Source: Candidatus Brocadia pituitae (GTDB lineage Bacteria; Planctomycetota; Brocadiia; Brocadiales; Brocadiaceae). Taken from it: a stretch of DNA of 64,000 bases. How positions within the stretch are numbered: position 1 is the stretch's first letter; each line of letters starts with the position of its first letter. Location: contig AP021856.1 of NCBI GenBank assembly GCA_017347445.1, positions 372,001-436,000 of the forward strand. Direction: 5' to 3'. Positions 25,334-34,230 of this stretch are shown piece by piece. Made by a program: the position numbers and the translations under genes. Under the pieces are notes generated by a model, which saw only the letters and a list, made by a program, of their open reading frames with translations, did not search any database and was not told where the DNA came from.

Positions 25334-27049
25334 ATGCTGCAGGAGTTATACATAACAAATTTTGTATTAATTGACAAGGTTACCATTAACCTTTGCGAAC
25401 GGCTGAATGTATTTAGCGGGGCCACGGGTGTAGGAAAATCAATGGTGATTGGGGCACTCAACTTTATCCTCGGTGGACGGGCAACCGCTGATCTTGTGCG
25501 CAGCGGTAAAGAAGAGGCAACGGTAATAGGTAAATTTTTCATTACTGATGAAGGCCTCCTGAAGCAGATTAAAAAGGTAACTGATAACGACACCGCACAA
25601 GAGGAGCTCCTGCTTCAAAGGACTATCGATACCCATGGCCGGAGCAGATGCCGCCTCAACGACATTCCTATCACGGTATCTATGTTGAAAGAGATTGGTG
25701 AGATCCTGGTCAATATTCATGGTCAGCACGAACACGAAACCCTGTTGCATGGCATGAACCAACTTGCTATCCTGGACGATTTTGGAGGGATTTCCCCGTT
25801 ACGTGAACAATTTGCAGAAGTCTATCGGCAGTTTACGGAAAAGACAATCCTGCGGGATGCCTTAACAAGCAACCAACAGGAACGACGGCAAAAGATAGAT
25901 CTCTATGCCTTTCAAATCGATGAAATTGATAAGGCGCAACTCAAACCCGGTGAAGGAGAAGAACTTGAAAAAGAACGGACCCTTCTGAGTAACGCCGAAA
26001 AAATTTACAGCACAGTTTCTTTATGTTATTTACAGCTTTATGAGTCTTCTGATGCTATTCTGGAAAAGTTAAAGTCTCTGAGGCGTGAATTACAATCGGT
26101 TGCAAAGCTAGACGACGCCCTGCAAAAGATATTCGACGACTCCACTCAATCAGAGTATCAGTTGGAAGACATCGCTTTTTCTTTAGGAAAATACCGGGAC
26201 GGCTTCAACTATGACCCGCAAAGGCTGGAATACATTGAAGAACGTCTAAACACCATCAGAAAGTTAAAATCCAAATACGGAAATACGATTGAAGAGATCC
26301 TGTCGTATCGTGATGAGGTATCAGAAAAATTGAAACTCCTTTCTGAGGAAGGAACCACGGCCGGGCATCTGGATGAGGATCTGCAGGAACTGACAAGCGC
26401 TTTGAAACAGAAAGGCAGCGAGTTAACCAAAAAACGCCTTTCCACGGCAGACCAATTGACCCCTCTCATTAAAAAAGAGCTTCATGATCTCGGTATCCCT
26501 CACGGCCAGTTTTCTGTCCAGATCACGTCGCCTTTTTTACACAATCATGATGCTCCGCAGGTCTCCGAGGCAAAGAGGCATGGTTTCGACCAGGTGGATT
26601 TTCTCATCTCGCCCAATCCCGGCGAAGACTTAAAGCCGCTTAAAAAAATTGCCTCCGGAGGTGAGATCTCACGAGTCATGCTGGCGCTAAAACACCAACT
26701 GGCTAAAGTTGACAAGACGCCAGTGCTGGTTTTTGATGAGATAGACGCCAATATCGGCGGAAGAATGGGGGAGGTAATCGGGGAAAAGTTGAGCAGTATT
26801 GCCAGGTCACACCAGGTGATCTGCATTACCCACCTTCCTCAGATTGCCAGCTATGCAGACGGACAATGGAAGGTGCACAAAGTGGTAAAAAATGGCAAGA
26901 CCTATTCAACAATCGAAAATTTATCGGGTGAATCCCGGCTTGAAGAAATTGCAGATATGATCCGGGGAAGTGAAAAAACGGATATTACCCGGAAACAAGC
27001 ACAGGAAATGCTGCGTGATGCAAAGAGAAAGGTAAAAAGCAAGGGCTAA
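25334..27049 (+). CDS. recN: DNA repair protein RecN
   Basis: 571 residues, the normal RecN length. The Walker A motif is GATGVGKS (residues about 32-39; consensus GETGAGKS). A central coiled coil spans about 150-390, then the SMC-like signature KIASGGEISRVMLALKHQLA, Walker B VLVFDEIDANIGGRMG and ICITHLPQIASYAD. RecN is a cohesin-like ATPase of double-strand-break repair. Its TAA overlaps the next ATG (TAATG). Confidence 0.95.
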   Translation: MLQELYITNFVLIDKVTINLCERLNVFSGATGVGKSMVIGALNFILGGRATADLVRSGKEEATVIGKFFITDEGLLKQIKKVTDNDTAQEELLLQRTIDTHGRSRCRLNDIPITVSMLKEIGEILVNIHGQHEHETLLHGMNQLAILDDFGGISPLREQFAEVYRQFTEKTILRDALTSNQQERRQKIDLYAFQIDEIDKAQLKPGEGEELEKERTLLSNAEKIYSTVSLCYLQLYESSDAILEKLKSLRRELQSVAKLDDALQKIFDDSTQSEYQLEDIAFSLGKYRDGFNYDPQRLEYIEERLNTIRKLKSKYGNTIEEILSYRDEVSEKLKLLSEEGTTAGHLDEDLQELTSALKQKGSELTKKRLSTADQLTPLIKKELHDLGIPHGQFSVQITSPFLHNHDAPQVSEAKRHGFDQVDFLISPNPGEDLKPLKKIASGGEISRVMLALKHQLAKVDKTPVLVFDEIDANIGGRMGEVIGEKLSSIARSHQVICITHLPQIASYADGQWKVHKVVKNGKTYSTIENLSGESRLEEIADMIRGSEKTDITRKQAQEMLRDAKRKVKSKG

Positions 27050-27819
27050 TGGCGGAACGTTTGCAAAAAATACTGGCGGAAGCAGGATTAGGTTCCCGCC
27101 GCGAGTGTGAGAGAATTATCGTGGCAGGGAGAGTGACCGTTGACGGAAAACGGGTCGTGACCTTAGGCACAACGGTAGATGCAGATGAAAGCGAGATACG
27201 TTGCGATGGTAGCTTGATACACAAACAGCGAAAGATCTATTTTTTACTGAACAAGCCGAAGGGTTACGTGTGTACAAACCGTGATGAGCTGGAGCGGCTC
27301 AAGGCAATTGATATCATAAAAAATGTAACCCAGAGGATATATACGATTGGCAGACTGGATAAGGAGAGTGAAGGGCTGATCATTGTAACGAACGATGGCG
27401 ATTTTGCAAATAAACTGTCTCATCCGAAGTATGAGATAAGCAAAACGTACTTTGTTGAAGTGGATGGATACCTGACGGATGCGGCAATCGAGGCGTTGGA
27501 GTCGGGCGTTTGGCTCTCCTTTGGTAAAACACAACCCGTAAGAATTCGCAATGTACACAGGGGAAAACAAAGGAGCAGGTTTGAGATGGTATTGAAAGAG
27601 GGCAAAAACCGGGAGATCCGCCGCATGCTCGTTGATTGTAACTATAAGGTGCGTATTCTGCGCCGGATAAAAATTGGCAATTTATATGATCCAAGCTTAA
27701 AAATCGGTAAATATCGCAAGCTGGCGGACAACGAATTGGCGAGGCTTTATGCACTGTCTGAAAGAGGGTCCGCGCGCCGATCCAACATTCGAGGGTCTTT
27801 ATATCACCAAAAAGTATAA
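27049..27819 (+). CDS. rRNA pseudouridine synthase, RluB/RsuA family
   Basis: 256 residues: an N-terminal S4 RNA-binding domain (RLQKILAEAGLGSRRECERI), then a pseudouridine synthase domain with YFLLNKPKGYVCT, the catalytic Asp in IGRLDKESEGLIIVTNDGDF, and KTYFVEVDG and GKNREIRRMLVDCNYKVRIL. It modifies 23S or 16S rRNA; the site cannot be told from sequence. It is translationally coupled to recN. Confidence 0.92.
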   Translation: MAERLQKILAEAGLGSRRECERIIVAGRVTVDGKRVVTLGTTVDADESEIRCDGSLIHKQRKIYFLLNKPKGYVCTNRDELERLKAIDIIKNVTQRIYTIGRLDKESEGLIIVTNDGDFANKLSHPKYEISKTYFVEVDGYLTDAAIEALESGVWLSFGKTQPVRIRNVHRGKQRSRFEMVLKEGKNREIRRMLVDCNYKVRILRRIKIGNLYDPSLKIGKYRKLADNELARLYALSERGSARRSNIRGSLYHQKV

Positions 27820-27923
27820 AATAAGCCTTTTCCTTCCTCCCCCCTCCGGGAGAAGAGAAATAACAAAAAAGACCTTTCTTCCTTTTTTAACAGGAACGAC
27901 GAGAGATGACAAGGGAAATTCCG

Positions 27924-29207
27924 ATGAAAAAGATGACACAGCTACAACTGGCCAGACAAAATATCATTACCCGTGAAATGAGTCAGGTTGCAACGGATGA
28001 AGGCCTTGAGCCAGAACTTATCAGGGAACGCATTGCCGAAGGGAAGATTGTCATTCCCGCAAACCATAAGCGTACGGCCATAAAGGTCTGCGGTATTGGC
28101 ACGGGACTCAAAACCAAGGTTAATGCCAACATCGGGACATCGGCCGATTATGCCGATATCGCGAACGAATTAGAAAAATTACGGGCATTGGAGGAGGCAG
28201 GCGCTGACGCCGTAATGGACCTGAGCACCGGCGGCGATCTTCGTGCGATACGGAAAAAGATTGTCGGCTCAACGTCTATTGCCGTGGGAAGCGTCCCTAT
28301 CTATGAGGCAGCCGTCAAGACCGTCCAGCAGAAACATTCAATCGTCGATATGACTGCAACGGATATGCTTGAAGCAGTGAGGTTGCATTGTGAGGACGGC
28401 GTGGATTTTATTACCGTGCATTGTGGCGCCACAAGTGGAGTGCTCAAGCATCTGAAAGAAAACAGGCGCATTTGCGGCGTGGTAAGCCGCGGTGGGACAT
28501 TTCTCGTTGAATGGATGATCCACAATGGACAGGAGAATCCACTGTATGAAAACTATGACCAGATATTGGCTATAGCACAGGAGTATGACGTGACCCTGAG
28601 TCTTGGCGATGCCATGAGACCAGGCGCCCTGGCAGATGCGTTTGATCGCGCACAAATATATGAGTTAAACGTACTCGCAGAACTTGCACAAAGGGCGCTG
28701 GATGCCGGTGTGCAGGTTATGGTGGAAGGACCCGGCCACGTGCCTCTACATCAGGTAACCGCTCAGGTCCAATTACAAAAGGAACTCTGTAAAGGGGTGC
28801 CTTTTTACGTGCTCGGTCCCATTGTCACGGACGTTGCGCCTGGATATGACCATATTACCTCTGCCATTGGCGGTGCAATTGCAGCCGCTGCCGGTGCGGA
28901 CTTCCTGTGTTATGTGACCCCAACGGAACATCTGAGCCTGCCCAGTCCGGCCGATGTGAGGAGTGGCGTAATGGCGGCACGGATTGCCGCCCATGCCGCC
29001 GATATTGCCAAGGGCATTAAATCGGCGTGGGAGTGGGATAAAAAGATGTCGCAATTCAGGCGAAAGAGGAATTGGGAAGGGCAGTTTAATACCTGTATCG
29101 ACCCTGCAGTAGCCCGAAGCATCCGTGAAAAGGGAAGGCCACAAAACGAAGAAGTCTGTTCCATGTGCGCTGAATACTGCGTATTCAAGCTCAGCGATAA
29201 GGTATAA
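27924..29207 (+). CDS. thiC: Phosphomethylpyrimidine synthase ThiC
   Basis: About 427 residues, the short ThiC form without the long N-terminal domain. It shows VNANIGTSADY, AVMDLSTGGDL, VPIYEA, DFITVHCG, VSRGG and GHVPLHQV, and near the C-terminus the radical-SAM cluster CSMCAEYC. ThiC converts aminoimidazole ribotide to HMP-phosphate in thiamine synthesis. The close paralogue BzaF is an alternative. Start 27924 has AAGGGA 7 bases upstream; an in-frame ATG at 27906 is less well placed. No TPP riboswitch was found in the 104 bases upstream. Confidence 0.9.
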   Translation: MKKMTQLQLARQNIITREMSQVATDEGLEPELIRERIAEGKIVIPANHKRTAIKVCGIGTGLKTKVNANIGTSADYADIANELEKLRALEEAGADAVMDLSTGGDLRAIRKKIVGSTSIAVGSVPIYEAAVKTVQQKHSIVDMTATDMLEAVRLHCEDGVDFITVHCGATSGVLKHLKENRRICGVVSRGGTFLVEWMIHNGQENPLYENYDQILAIAQEYDVTLSLGDAMRPGALADAFDRAQIYELNVLAELAQRALDAGVQVMVEGPGHVPLHQVTAQVQLQKELCKGVPFYVLGPIVTDVAPGYDHITSAIGGAIAAAAGADFLCYVTPTEHLSLPSPADVRSGVMAARIAAHAADIAKGIKSAWEWDKKMSQFRRKRNWEGQFNTCIDPAVARSIREKGRPQNEEVCSMCAEYCVFKLSDKV

Positions 29208-29237
29208 GATCAGGTAATTTTCCTCTGCAAAATTTTC

Positions 29238-29900
29238 TTACCCAACGATATCCAGGAGATGCAGAAGCTCCGGTGGTCTTTTGATCAGGAGCCTGGCGCC
29301 ATTTTCCAGCAGCTCCTGCCCCGACCGGAAACCCCAGAGTGCCCCCACGGGATACATACCCGCCGCCACGGCAGTCTTCATGTCGATAGCGGTGTCACCA
29401 AGGTAAACAAACTGTGATGGCAGGATATTGAGGAACCGGGAGATTTCCGTTGCACCTGACGGATCTGGTTTTAGTGGCACGGTATCGCGCTGCCCCAGCA
29501 CGAGGTCAAAGGTCCATTGAGAAAGATATTCAGTTACACACCGCCTGGTAAATTCATCCGGTTTGTTAGATAAAACGGCCATTTTTACGCCGTGCACTGC
29601 CAGTGCATTAAGCATTTCTGCCACCCCGTCATAAGGCCTGGTCTGTATCTTCCACCCCCGTTCATATTCCTCACGGAATGCCCGAACACAATCAAGGATC
29701 GTAACATCATTCCGTTTATCTTCAGGGAGGGCGCGCCTCATCAGCACTACAGCTCCATCGCCTACCATATAACGGTAGGCATCCGTATTATGCGTGGGGA
29801 AACCGTTTCTCTCCAAAACGCGATTTGCAGCGTTACTTAAGTCTTCCAAAGTGTCAAGAAGTGTTCCATCAAGGTCAAAGATAATGGCCTTAAATCGCAT
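29238..29900 (-). CDS. HAD phosphatase, phosphoglycolate phosphatase-like
   Basis: 220 residues with HAD motif I IIFDLDGTLLDTLEDL, motif II VLSNKPDEFT, and motif III/IV LKPDPSG with VYLGDTAIDMKTAVAAG. The cap domain lies between residues 15 and 80. Length and motifs fit Gph, which dephosphorylates 2-phosphoglycolate; other HAD sugar phosphatases cannot be excluded. It converges with thiC. Confidence 0.85.
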   Translation of the reverse strand: MRFKAIIFDLDGTLLDTLEDLSNAANRVLERNGFPTHNTDAYRYMVGDGAVVLMRRALPEDKRNDVTILDCVRAFREEYERGWKIQTRPYDGVAEMLNALAVHGVKMAVLSNKPDEFTRRCVTEYLSQWTFDLVLGQRDTVPLKPDPSGATEISRFLNILPSQFVYLGDTAIDMKTAVAAGMYPVGALWGFRSGQELLENGARLLIKRPPELLHLLDIVG

Positions 29901-30159
29901 AGTATCTGTCTTTACAAATGATCCGGGTCTGCCGTATTGATAGACAAAAAGATTACCTTTTGTGAACTTTTAAAGGATTACCCTAAAAAGGGGATTGAAT
30001 TTTTTTCACATCATCTTGTTGATTATGAGTTGACATCTTTTCCGGTATACGATAACATGCTGACAGCTATAAAATAAAGAGAAAAAACCTGATGAGAAAG
30101 CTCCCGAGAACTGATAATCCGTGATCAGCACAGAAGCGAGCAAAGGAGGGTATCCTCAG

Positions 30160-31620
30160 ATGACAAAAAATCCGCTGCCCGCATCATGGTTTGCCATAAG
30201 CCGGCGAAAGATGTTGGGATGTCTGCTGGCTGGTGCTGGCGCCTTGCTGACCGGCTGCAGGCTGACTTTCCTCGGACAGTGTGCCGGCGAGAAAGGCAAA
30301 GTCTTGCTCAATGGTATTCCCGTCATTCCTCCGGGCATTAAGGAGGCTGTTCGTTTCCCGCTGGTTGAGGCGCTCCTCGGCAGGCGTGCCCGCCGCTTTG
30401 CGCTCGGAGCATCGATTCCTGACGGCCCACTGGCATTTACTTCACAACACGACCCAATGCCACTCAGCGAACTCGAGCAGATGATGGTATTGCAGGCAGT
30501 TGCGGGCAATACAGGATGGCTCTATCTGCATCCTTACAATCCCGCGTATGCGCCGCACATCCCAAACTACGCTAGCGCCTCAGGCGGGCGCACGTTCCCT
30601 TCGGCTGCGGGCTTCCATACGAGCGAGTTTTTCTATACCGATGATCATGGCGTATATGTTCTCTCCACGCGCGACGCCCCTTCTTTGGTCGGGCGTAATA
30701 CGGACGGGGAGATCGATTTCAACGCATATTTACAGGCCCATCGTTCTCACATTCGCAAGCTTAAAGACGGACGCATGCACATACCCGCCAATCCGGCTCA
30801 CATCGAAATGCATAACCCTTGGTGTGTGAATCAACCGGGCAGCACACTCATTATGCCTGTAGCCGATCTTGCCCAGCATCAGATTGCCGCCATCTGTTAT
30901 CTGGTTCAGAATGGTGCATGCATCTATGATGATATCCACAAAAACCCCATCCCCGGAATGGAACGGTTTCGCTCCCTGGTCGATGTGGAACATCCATATC
31001 CCCTGACATACATCGAGCAATTGACGCTGGCTGAAGCCACCGCGGAGATTTCAACCGCCTGTTATGCAGGCATGCTGATGTTGCAGGCAATGGGGCTTGG
31101 CGGCTGGATGTTTGACGGAATTAGCCCTCTCAGCGTCTTTGGCGCCAGTGGCGACCCCGAAGTACCCGGACTCGGATTCCGGTACGACACCAACGAGCGC
31201 TGGCCACTGCCTAATGTGACCGGCCTGCCCGGTGTATTCGAAGGCTACTGCCCGCCACATTATCCCACCATGCGGGCTGCAGTGGAGGCGCTTGCCAAAC
31301 GCAAGTTCGGTCCTGGCGGTCCGTTTCATCCGGAAACCCCTGGCCCCTACCGCGAAAACCAGCGAGTCCGTGGAAGTGGTGAGATACACAGCGAGGAGTT
31401 CAAGGATTGCGTAGTCACCATGGCACAATATGTCTTTGACCGCTTCGGAAAATTTCCGGGCATTGTTCCCACGCTCTTTATGCTAACGTATCTCCAGGCG
31501 CACCATCTTGACTTAGCGTTTTATGATAAATACTTTAGCCCCGGGGCGTATCTTGAGACACATGCCCGCCACATGAAGCAATGGCATGCTGCGTCTCCTC
31601 ATGACTGCGTTAAGACATAA
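30160..31620 (+). CDS. Tat-type lipoprotein, nitroreductase-like, function unknown
   Basis: About 486 residues. ATG 30160 has an excellent AAAGGAGGG site at 30141-30149; an upstream GTG at 30121 is unlikely. The N-terminus has a twin-arginine motif SRRKML and a lipobox LLTGC, predicting a lipid-anchored folded protein outside the membrane. ALLGRRARRFALG near residue 70 and TACYAGMLMLQAMGLGGW near residue 310 recall FMN nitroreductase folds, weakly. The gene is visibly richer in GC than its neighbours and borders the accessory region, suggesting horizontal transfer. Confidence 0.65.
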   Translation: MTKNPLPASWFAISRRKMLGCLLAGAGALLTGCRLTFLGQCAGEKGKVLLNGIPVIPPGIKEAVRFPLVEALLGRRARRFALGASIPDGPLAFTSQHDPMPLSELEQMMVLQAVAGNTGWLYLHPYNPAYAPHIPNYASASGGRTFPSAAGFHTSEFFYTDDHGVYVLSTRDAPSLVGRNTDGEIDFNAYLQAHRSHIRKLKDGRMHIPANPAHIEMHNPWCVNQPGSTLIMPVADLAQHQIAAICYLVQNGACIYDDIHKNPIPGMERFRSLVDVEHPYPLTYIEQLTLAEATAEISTACYAGMLMLQAMGLGGWMFDGISPLSVFGASGDPEVPGLGFRYDTNERWPLPNVTGLPGVFEGYCPPHYPTMRAAVEALAKRKFGPGGPFHPETPGPYRENQRVRGSGEIHSEEFKDCVVTMAQYVFDRFGKFPGIVPTLFMLTYLQAHHLDLAFYDKYFSPGAYLETHARHMKQWHAASPHDCVKT

Positions 31621-31764
31621 GAAACCAAGGAATCTGACAGGTTCCTGGCAAGGGTCTTCAATCCATCCCCATAATGCTGATGATACCCACCCTTCCAGTT
31701 CCCATGGCACGGAATGGTTTGTCCTATGGACTAATTTTAGAGATTTATTCAATAGTTTTTTTCA

Positions 31765-31823
31765 GGCTAACGCTTAAACTGTGTGGCAGGCGATAGCCTG
31801 TCCACACGAGTGATTTGTTATGC
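31765..31823 (-). other. attC-like integron recombination site
   Basis: On the minus strand the site runs GCATAAC (31823-31817), arms GTGTGGACAGGC and GCCTGCCACAC with a 4-base loop and one extrahelical A, then GTTAGCC (31771-31765). Length 59 bases. The antitoxin stop codon lies in the first core, as is usual in cassettes. Confidence 0.7.
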
Positions 31824-32039
31824 CCGTTTTCTGGATTCGCGTATTGCTGCTAATATTTCCCTTCGGGCAATCCTTTTACCCAAGTTTGGCACATCAAAGG
31901 GAGAACGACGAGAGGGTGTTTTCGGCACAATAGAAAACATATCACCTTTGCGGCGACGAATAACAATTTCCTCTTTTTTAGATTCTTCAAGAATGTCTGC
32001 TAATTTTTCTCGTGCCTGAGAGTAAGTATATATTTTCAT
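31818..32039 (-). CDS. Antitoxin, Phd/YefM-like
   Basis: 73 residues: MKIYTYSQAREKLADILEES followed by EEIVIRRRKGDMFSIVPK matches the Phd/YefM N-terminal fold that binds DNA. It starts directly after the stop of the PIN gene (TGAATG). Unusually, the antitoxin is second. It forms a cassette with the PIN gene and the attC at 31765-31823. Confidence 0.78.
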   Translation of the reverse strand: MKIYTYSQAREKLADILEESKKEEIVIRRRKGDMFSIVPKTPSRRSPFDVPNLGKRIARREILAAIRESRKRA

Positions 32040-32429
32040 TCACTCCACCACCTTTATACTAAGGTTTCTTGCCGCAACACACATACGGTCGTCAAGGCTA
32101 ATAAGCGGTAATTTATTTTCAACACAACACTGTAAAAAGTAAGCATCATAGGCATACATACTGAATCGAAGAGCGATTTTGATCGCATCAAGTATTTTTA
32201 CCGAAACCAAATTGACGGCTATTCTCTGCGATATGTCGTATGCCTTGAGGACTTCCCGATCATTAAGGCTACCCTTTTTTCTTACTGCAATCAAGGCATT
32301 TCCAATTTCGTAGGGCAAAATTTCAGGAGAGACTATTTTCCTCCCGAGGGTTTTATTAATAACCCAGTCTCTGTCGGATTCGTTGAGAACGACAGCAAGA
32401 AATGCACTTGCATCTGCCACAATTTCCAT
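32040..32429 (-). CDS. PIN-domain toxin, VapC-like
   Basis: 129 residues with the PIN acidic residues: IVADASAFLAVVLNE (Asp6), ILPYEIGNAL (Glu near 42) and YAYDAYFLQCC (Asp near 96), then LISLDDRM. VapC-type toxins are Mg-dependent RNases, usually cutting tRNA or rRNA. On the minus strand TTGACA lies about 30 bases before its ATG, so the pair likely has its own promoter. Confidence 0.85.
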   Translation of the reverse strand: MEIVADASAFLAVVLNESDRDWVINKTLGRKIVSPEILPYEIGNALIAVRKKGSLNDREVLKAYDISQRIAVNLVSVKILDAIKIALRFSMYAYDAYFLQCCVENKLPLISLDDRMCVAARNLSIKVVE

Positions 32430-32479
32430 ACATTAACTGTGCAACTCAATTACAGAATTGTCAATTATTATATTGATGG

Positions 32480-32499
32480 GCATAACGCCTGAGTTAGGT
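32480..32499 (-). other. Collapsed attC remnant between cassettes
   Basis: On the minus strand ACCTAAC (a good RYYYAAC core) is followed after 6 bases by GTTATGC, the core used at the other cassette junctions here. The folded middle of an attC is missing. The HD gene stop codon lies in the ACCTAAC box. Confidence 0.5.
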
Positions 32500-32919
32500 T
32501 GCGGCCAGTAAAACCAACCGAACCTGCTCATACTCCTTGATGCGAGCAAAGTCTCGCTCCGTTGGTCTGGCAATGCGAGAGAGATCCATATTGTCCGTCA
32601 CATCAGCGAGTTTGACGGCTCTTGCAATTGGATTGGCAGCAGCCCGATGCGCGGCTGACACGCGCGACTCACCTGGAAGTTTAGTGAGCGCTTGGACAGC
32701 GGCAATGACCTCCGGCGAAAAGCCTTCTCGCTCCAGGTCAGTAATCGTGACCATCGTGTCCTCAACCACGTCGTGCAGCACCGCGACCATTCGCTCCTGC
32801 GGGGTGCGAACAGCTAACATCAAGCGAAGCGGGTGGAGCACGTAGGGTTGACCAGCTTTGTCAATCTGGCCGGAGTGGGATTTCGCGGCGATCTCTATTG
32901 CCCGTTCTAGGGTTGCCAT
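32494..32919 (-). CDS. HD-domain hydrolase (RelA/SpoT hydrolase-like)
   Basis: About 141 residues from ATG 32919, chosen because GGAG lies 7 bases upstream. The HD-fold metal residues are visible: KSHSGQIDKAGQPYVLHPLR (His), VAVLHDVVEDT (His-Asp, Glu-Asp) and AVKLADVTDNMDL (Asp). This matches single-domain SpoT/MESH-type hydrolases, which may cleave (p)ppGpp or related nucleotides. It is GC-rich compared with the core genes and is flanked by attC-like sites, so it is a cassette gene. Confidence 0.82.
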   Translation of the reverse strand: MATLERAIEIAAKSHSGQIDKAGQPYVLHPLRLMLAVRTPQERMVAVLHDVVEDTMVTITDLEREGFSPEVIAAVQALTKLPGESRVSAAHRAAANPIARAVKLADVTDNMDLSRIARPTERDFARIKEYEQVRLVLLAAT

Positions 32920-32933
32920 ATTCTGTCTCCGCA

Positions 32934-33062
32934 ACTTAACGGTTTGCGTTAGTGGTTGGCGGGCGGGCTAGGATTCTGTTTCAGAGCAGAAAAAACTCGA
33001 AGCCAGAAAAATGCTTGTAAGTCGCGCAGACTCCCGCCAATCCACTGCACGCTTTGTTGGCA
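32934..33062 (-). other. attC-like integron recombination site
   Basis: On the minus strand: TGCCAAC (33062-33056), arm GCGTGCAGTGGATTGGCGGG, a variable middle, complementary arm CCGCCAACCACTAACGC, and GTTAAGT (32940-32934), which fits the GTTRRRY core exactly. Extra bases in one arm are the extrahelical bases expected of attC. Length 129. Confidence 0.72.
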
Positions 33063-33228
33063 CGCTTTTGACCTTAAGGAATTGTCAATATATTAACTTT
33101 ACAAATATATAGGATAAGCTATACTATTATGTATGACAACCGAGGCGGGTTTAAAAGAGAAATTGTTGTACGTATGGCGGAATATGTCAATGGAAATTAG
33201 ACACTTTTAAAAATAATTTAGACTCTAA

Positions 33229-34230
33229 TCATAGAGTATTTTCGGTTTTTGGTTTATTAATCCAAGCAGCCACAGGCGCACTTGGTGGTTTAGGCGGTAT
33301 ACCTTTGAATCGTTCAGGATGATTTTCAGAGGCGGTTTTTAAGACAAGACAACGTTCTTTCATAATTTGATACGTACGCCCATAGTGGACGTCTTCCGGT
33401 TTCAGGAGGCCGATGCCGGAATGATGATGTTCTCTGTTGTACCAGGTAAAAAAGCTTTTGCAGAATACCCTGGCGTCCTCAATTGAGCCGAAATTGCCGG
33501 GGAAATCCGGTCTGTACTTGAGGGTTTTAAATTGTGCCTCAGAATAGGGATTGTCGTTACTGACGTAAGGACGAGAATGGCTTTTTGTTATTCCCAGATC
33601 AGAAAGAAGAAACGCCACGGATTTCGACGTCATACTTGAACCGCGATCGGCGTGGATTACCAGTTGTTCAGGCTTGATAGCCTGTTTTTGGCAGCTATCA
33701 GCGATAAGCCGTTGTGCCAATACGGCCTGTTCACGGTGTGCAACCATCCATCCGACGACATAACGGCTGAAGATGTCGAGAATGACATAGAGATAGAAAT
33801 ATGTCCACTTTGCAGGCCCCTTGAGTTTTGTAATATCCCATGACCATACCTGATTAGAGGCCGTTGCCAGAATCTCCGGTTTCTGGTAATGGGGTCTGAG
33901 CAACTGGTTTCTCCTTTCACGCACTTCACCCTGTTTTTTCAGGATACGGTACATGGTTCTTGTGGAACACAGGTAGGTTCCTTCGTCAAGCAAGGTCGCG
34001 TAAATCTCATGCGGGGCCTTATCAATAAAGCGTTCACTATGTAAGATATCAAGCACCACGTGCTGTTCCTGCTCAGATAATGCCAGGGGAGGCGTCGAAG
34101 ATACCCTTTTGCAAAAAAGGTCTTTTTTGTACTTTTGGTAGTAATAATAACTTGCTCTTGGTATACCCAGCGCCTGGCAGGCCTTTTTGATACGCACATT
34201 TCGAGCAAGAGATTCAGCGGCAAGCATCAT
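33229..34230 (-). CDS. IS3-family transposase OrfB (DDE integrase core)
   Basis: 333 residues. An N-terminal HTH_21-like part (CQALGIPRASYYYYQK) precedes the rve core with catalytic Asp in WSWDITKLKG, Asp in VIHADRGSSM and Glu in PYSEAQFKTLKYRP. The start overlaps orfA by 4 bases (ATGA), so expression may depend on reinitiation or on -1 frameshifting as in other IS3 elements. It appears intact. Confidence 0.92.
   Translation of the reverse strand: MMLAAESLARNVRIKKACQALGIPRASYYYYQKYKKDLFCKRVSSTPPLALSEQEQHVVLDILHSERFIDKAPHEIYATLLDEGTYLCSTRTMYRILKKQGEVRERRNQLLRPHYQKPEILATASNQVWSWDITKLKGPAKWTYFYLYVILDIFSRYVVGWMVAHREQAVLAQRLIADSCQKQAIKPEQLVIHADRGSSMTSKSVAFLLSDLGITKSHSRPYVSNDNPYSEAQFKTLKYRPDFPGNFGSIEDARVFCKSFFTWYNREHHHSGIGLLKPEDVHYGRTYQIMKERCLVLKTASENHPERFKGIPPKPPSAPVAAWINKPKTENTL

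Noticed and set aside
27820-27923. TPP riboswitch upstream of thiC
   Set aside because: Neither the CTGAGA box nor the conserved second TPP-binding segment is present in this short leader.
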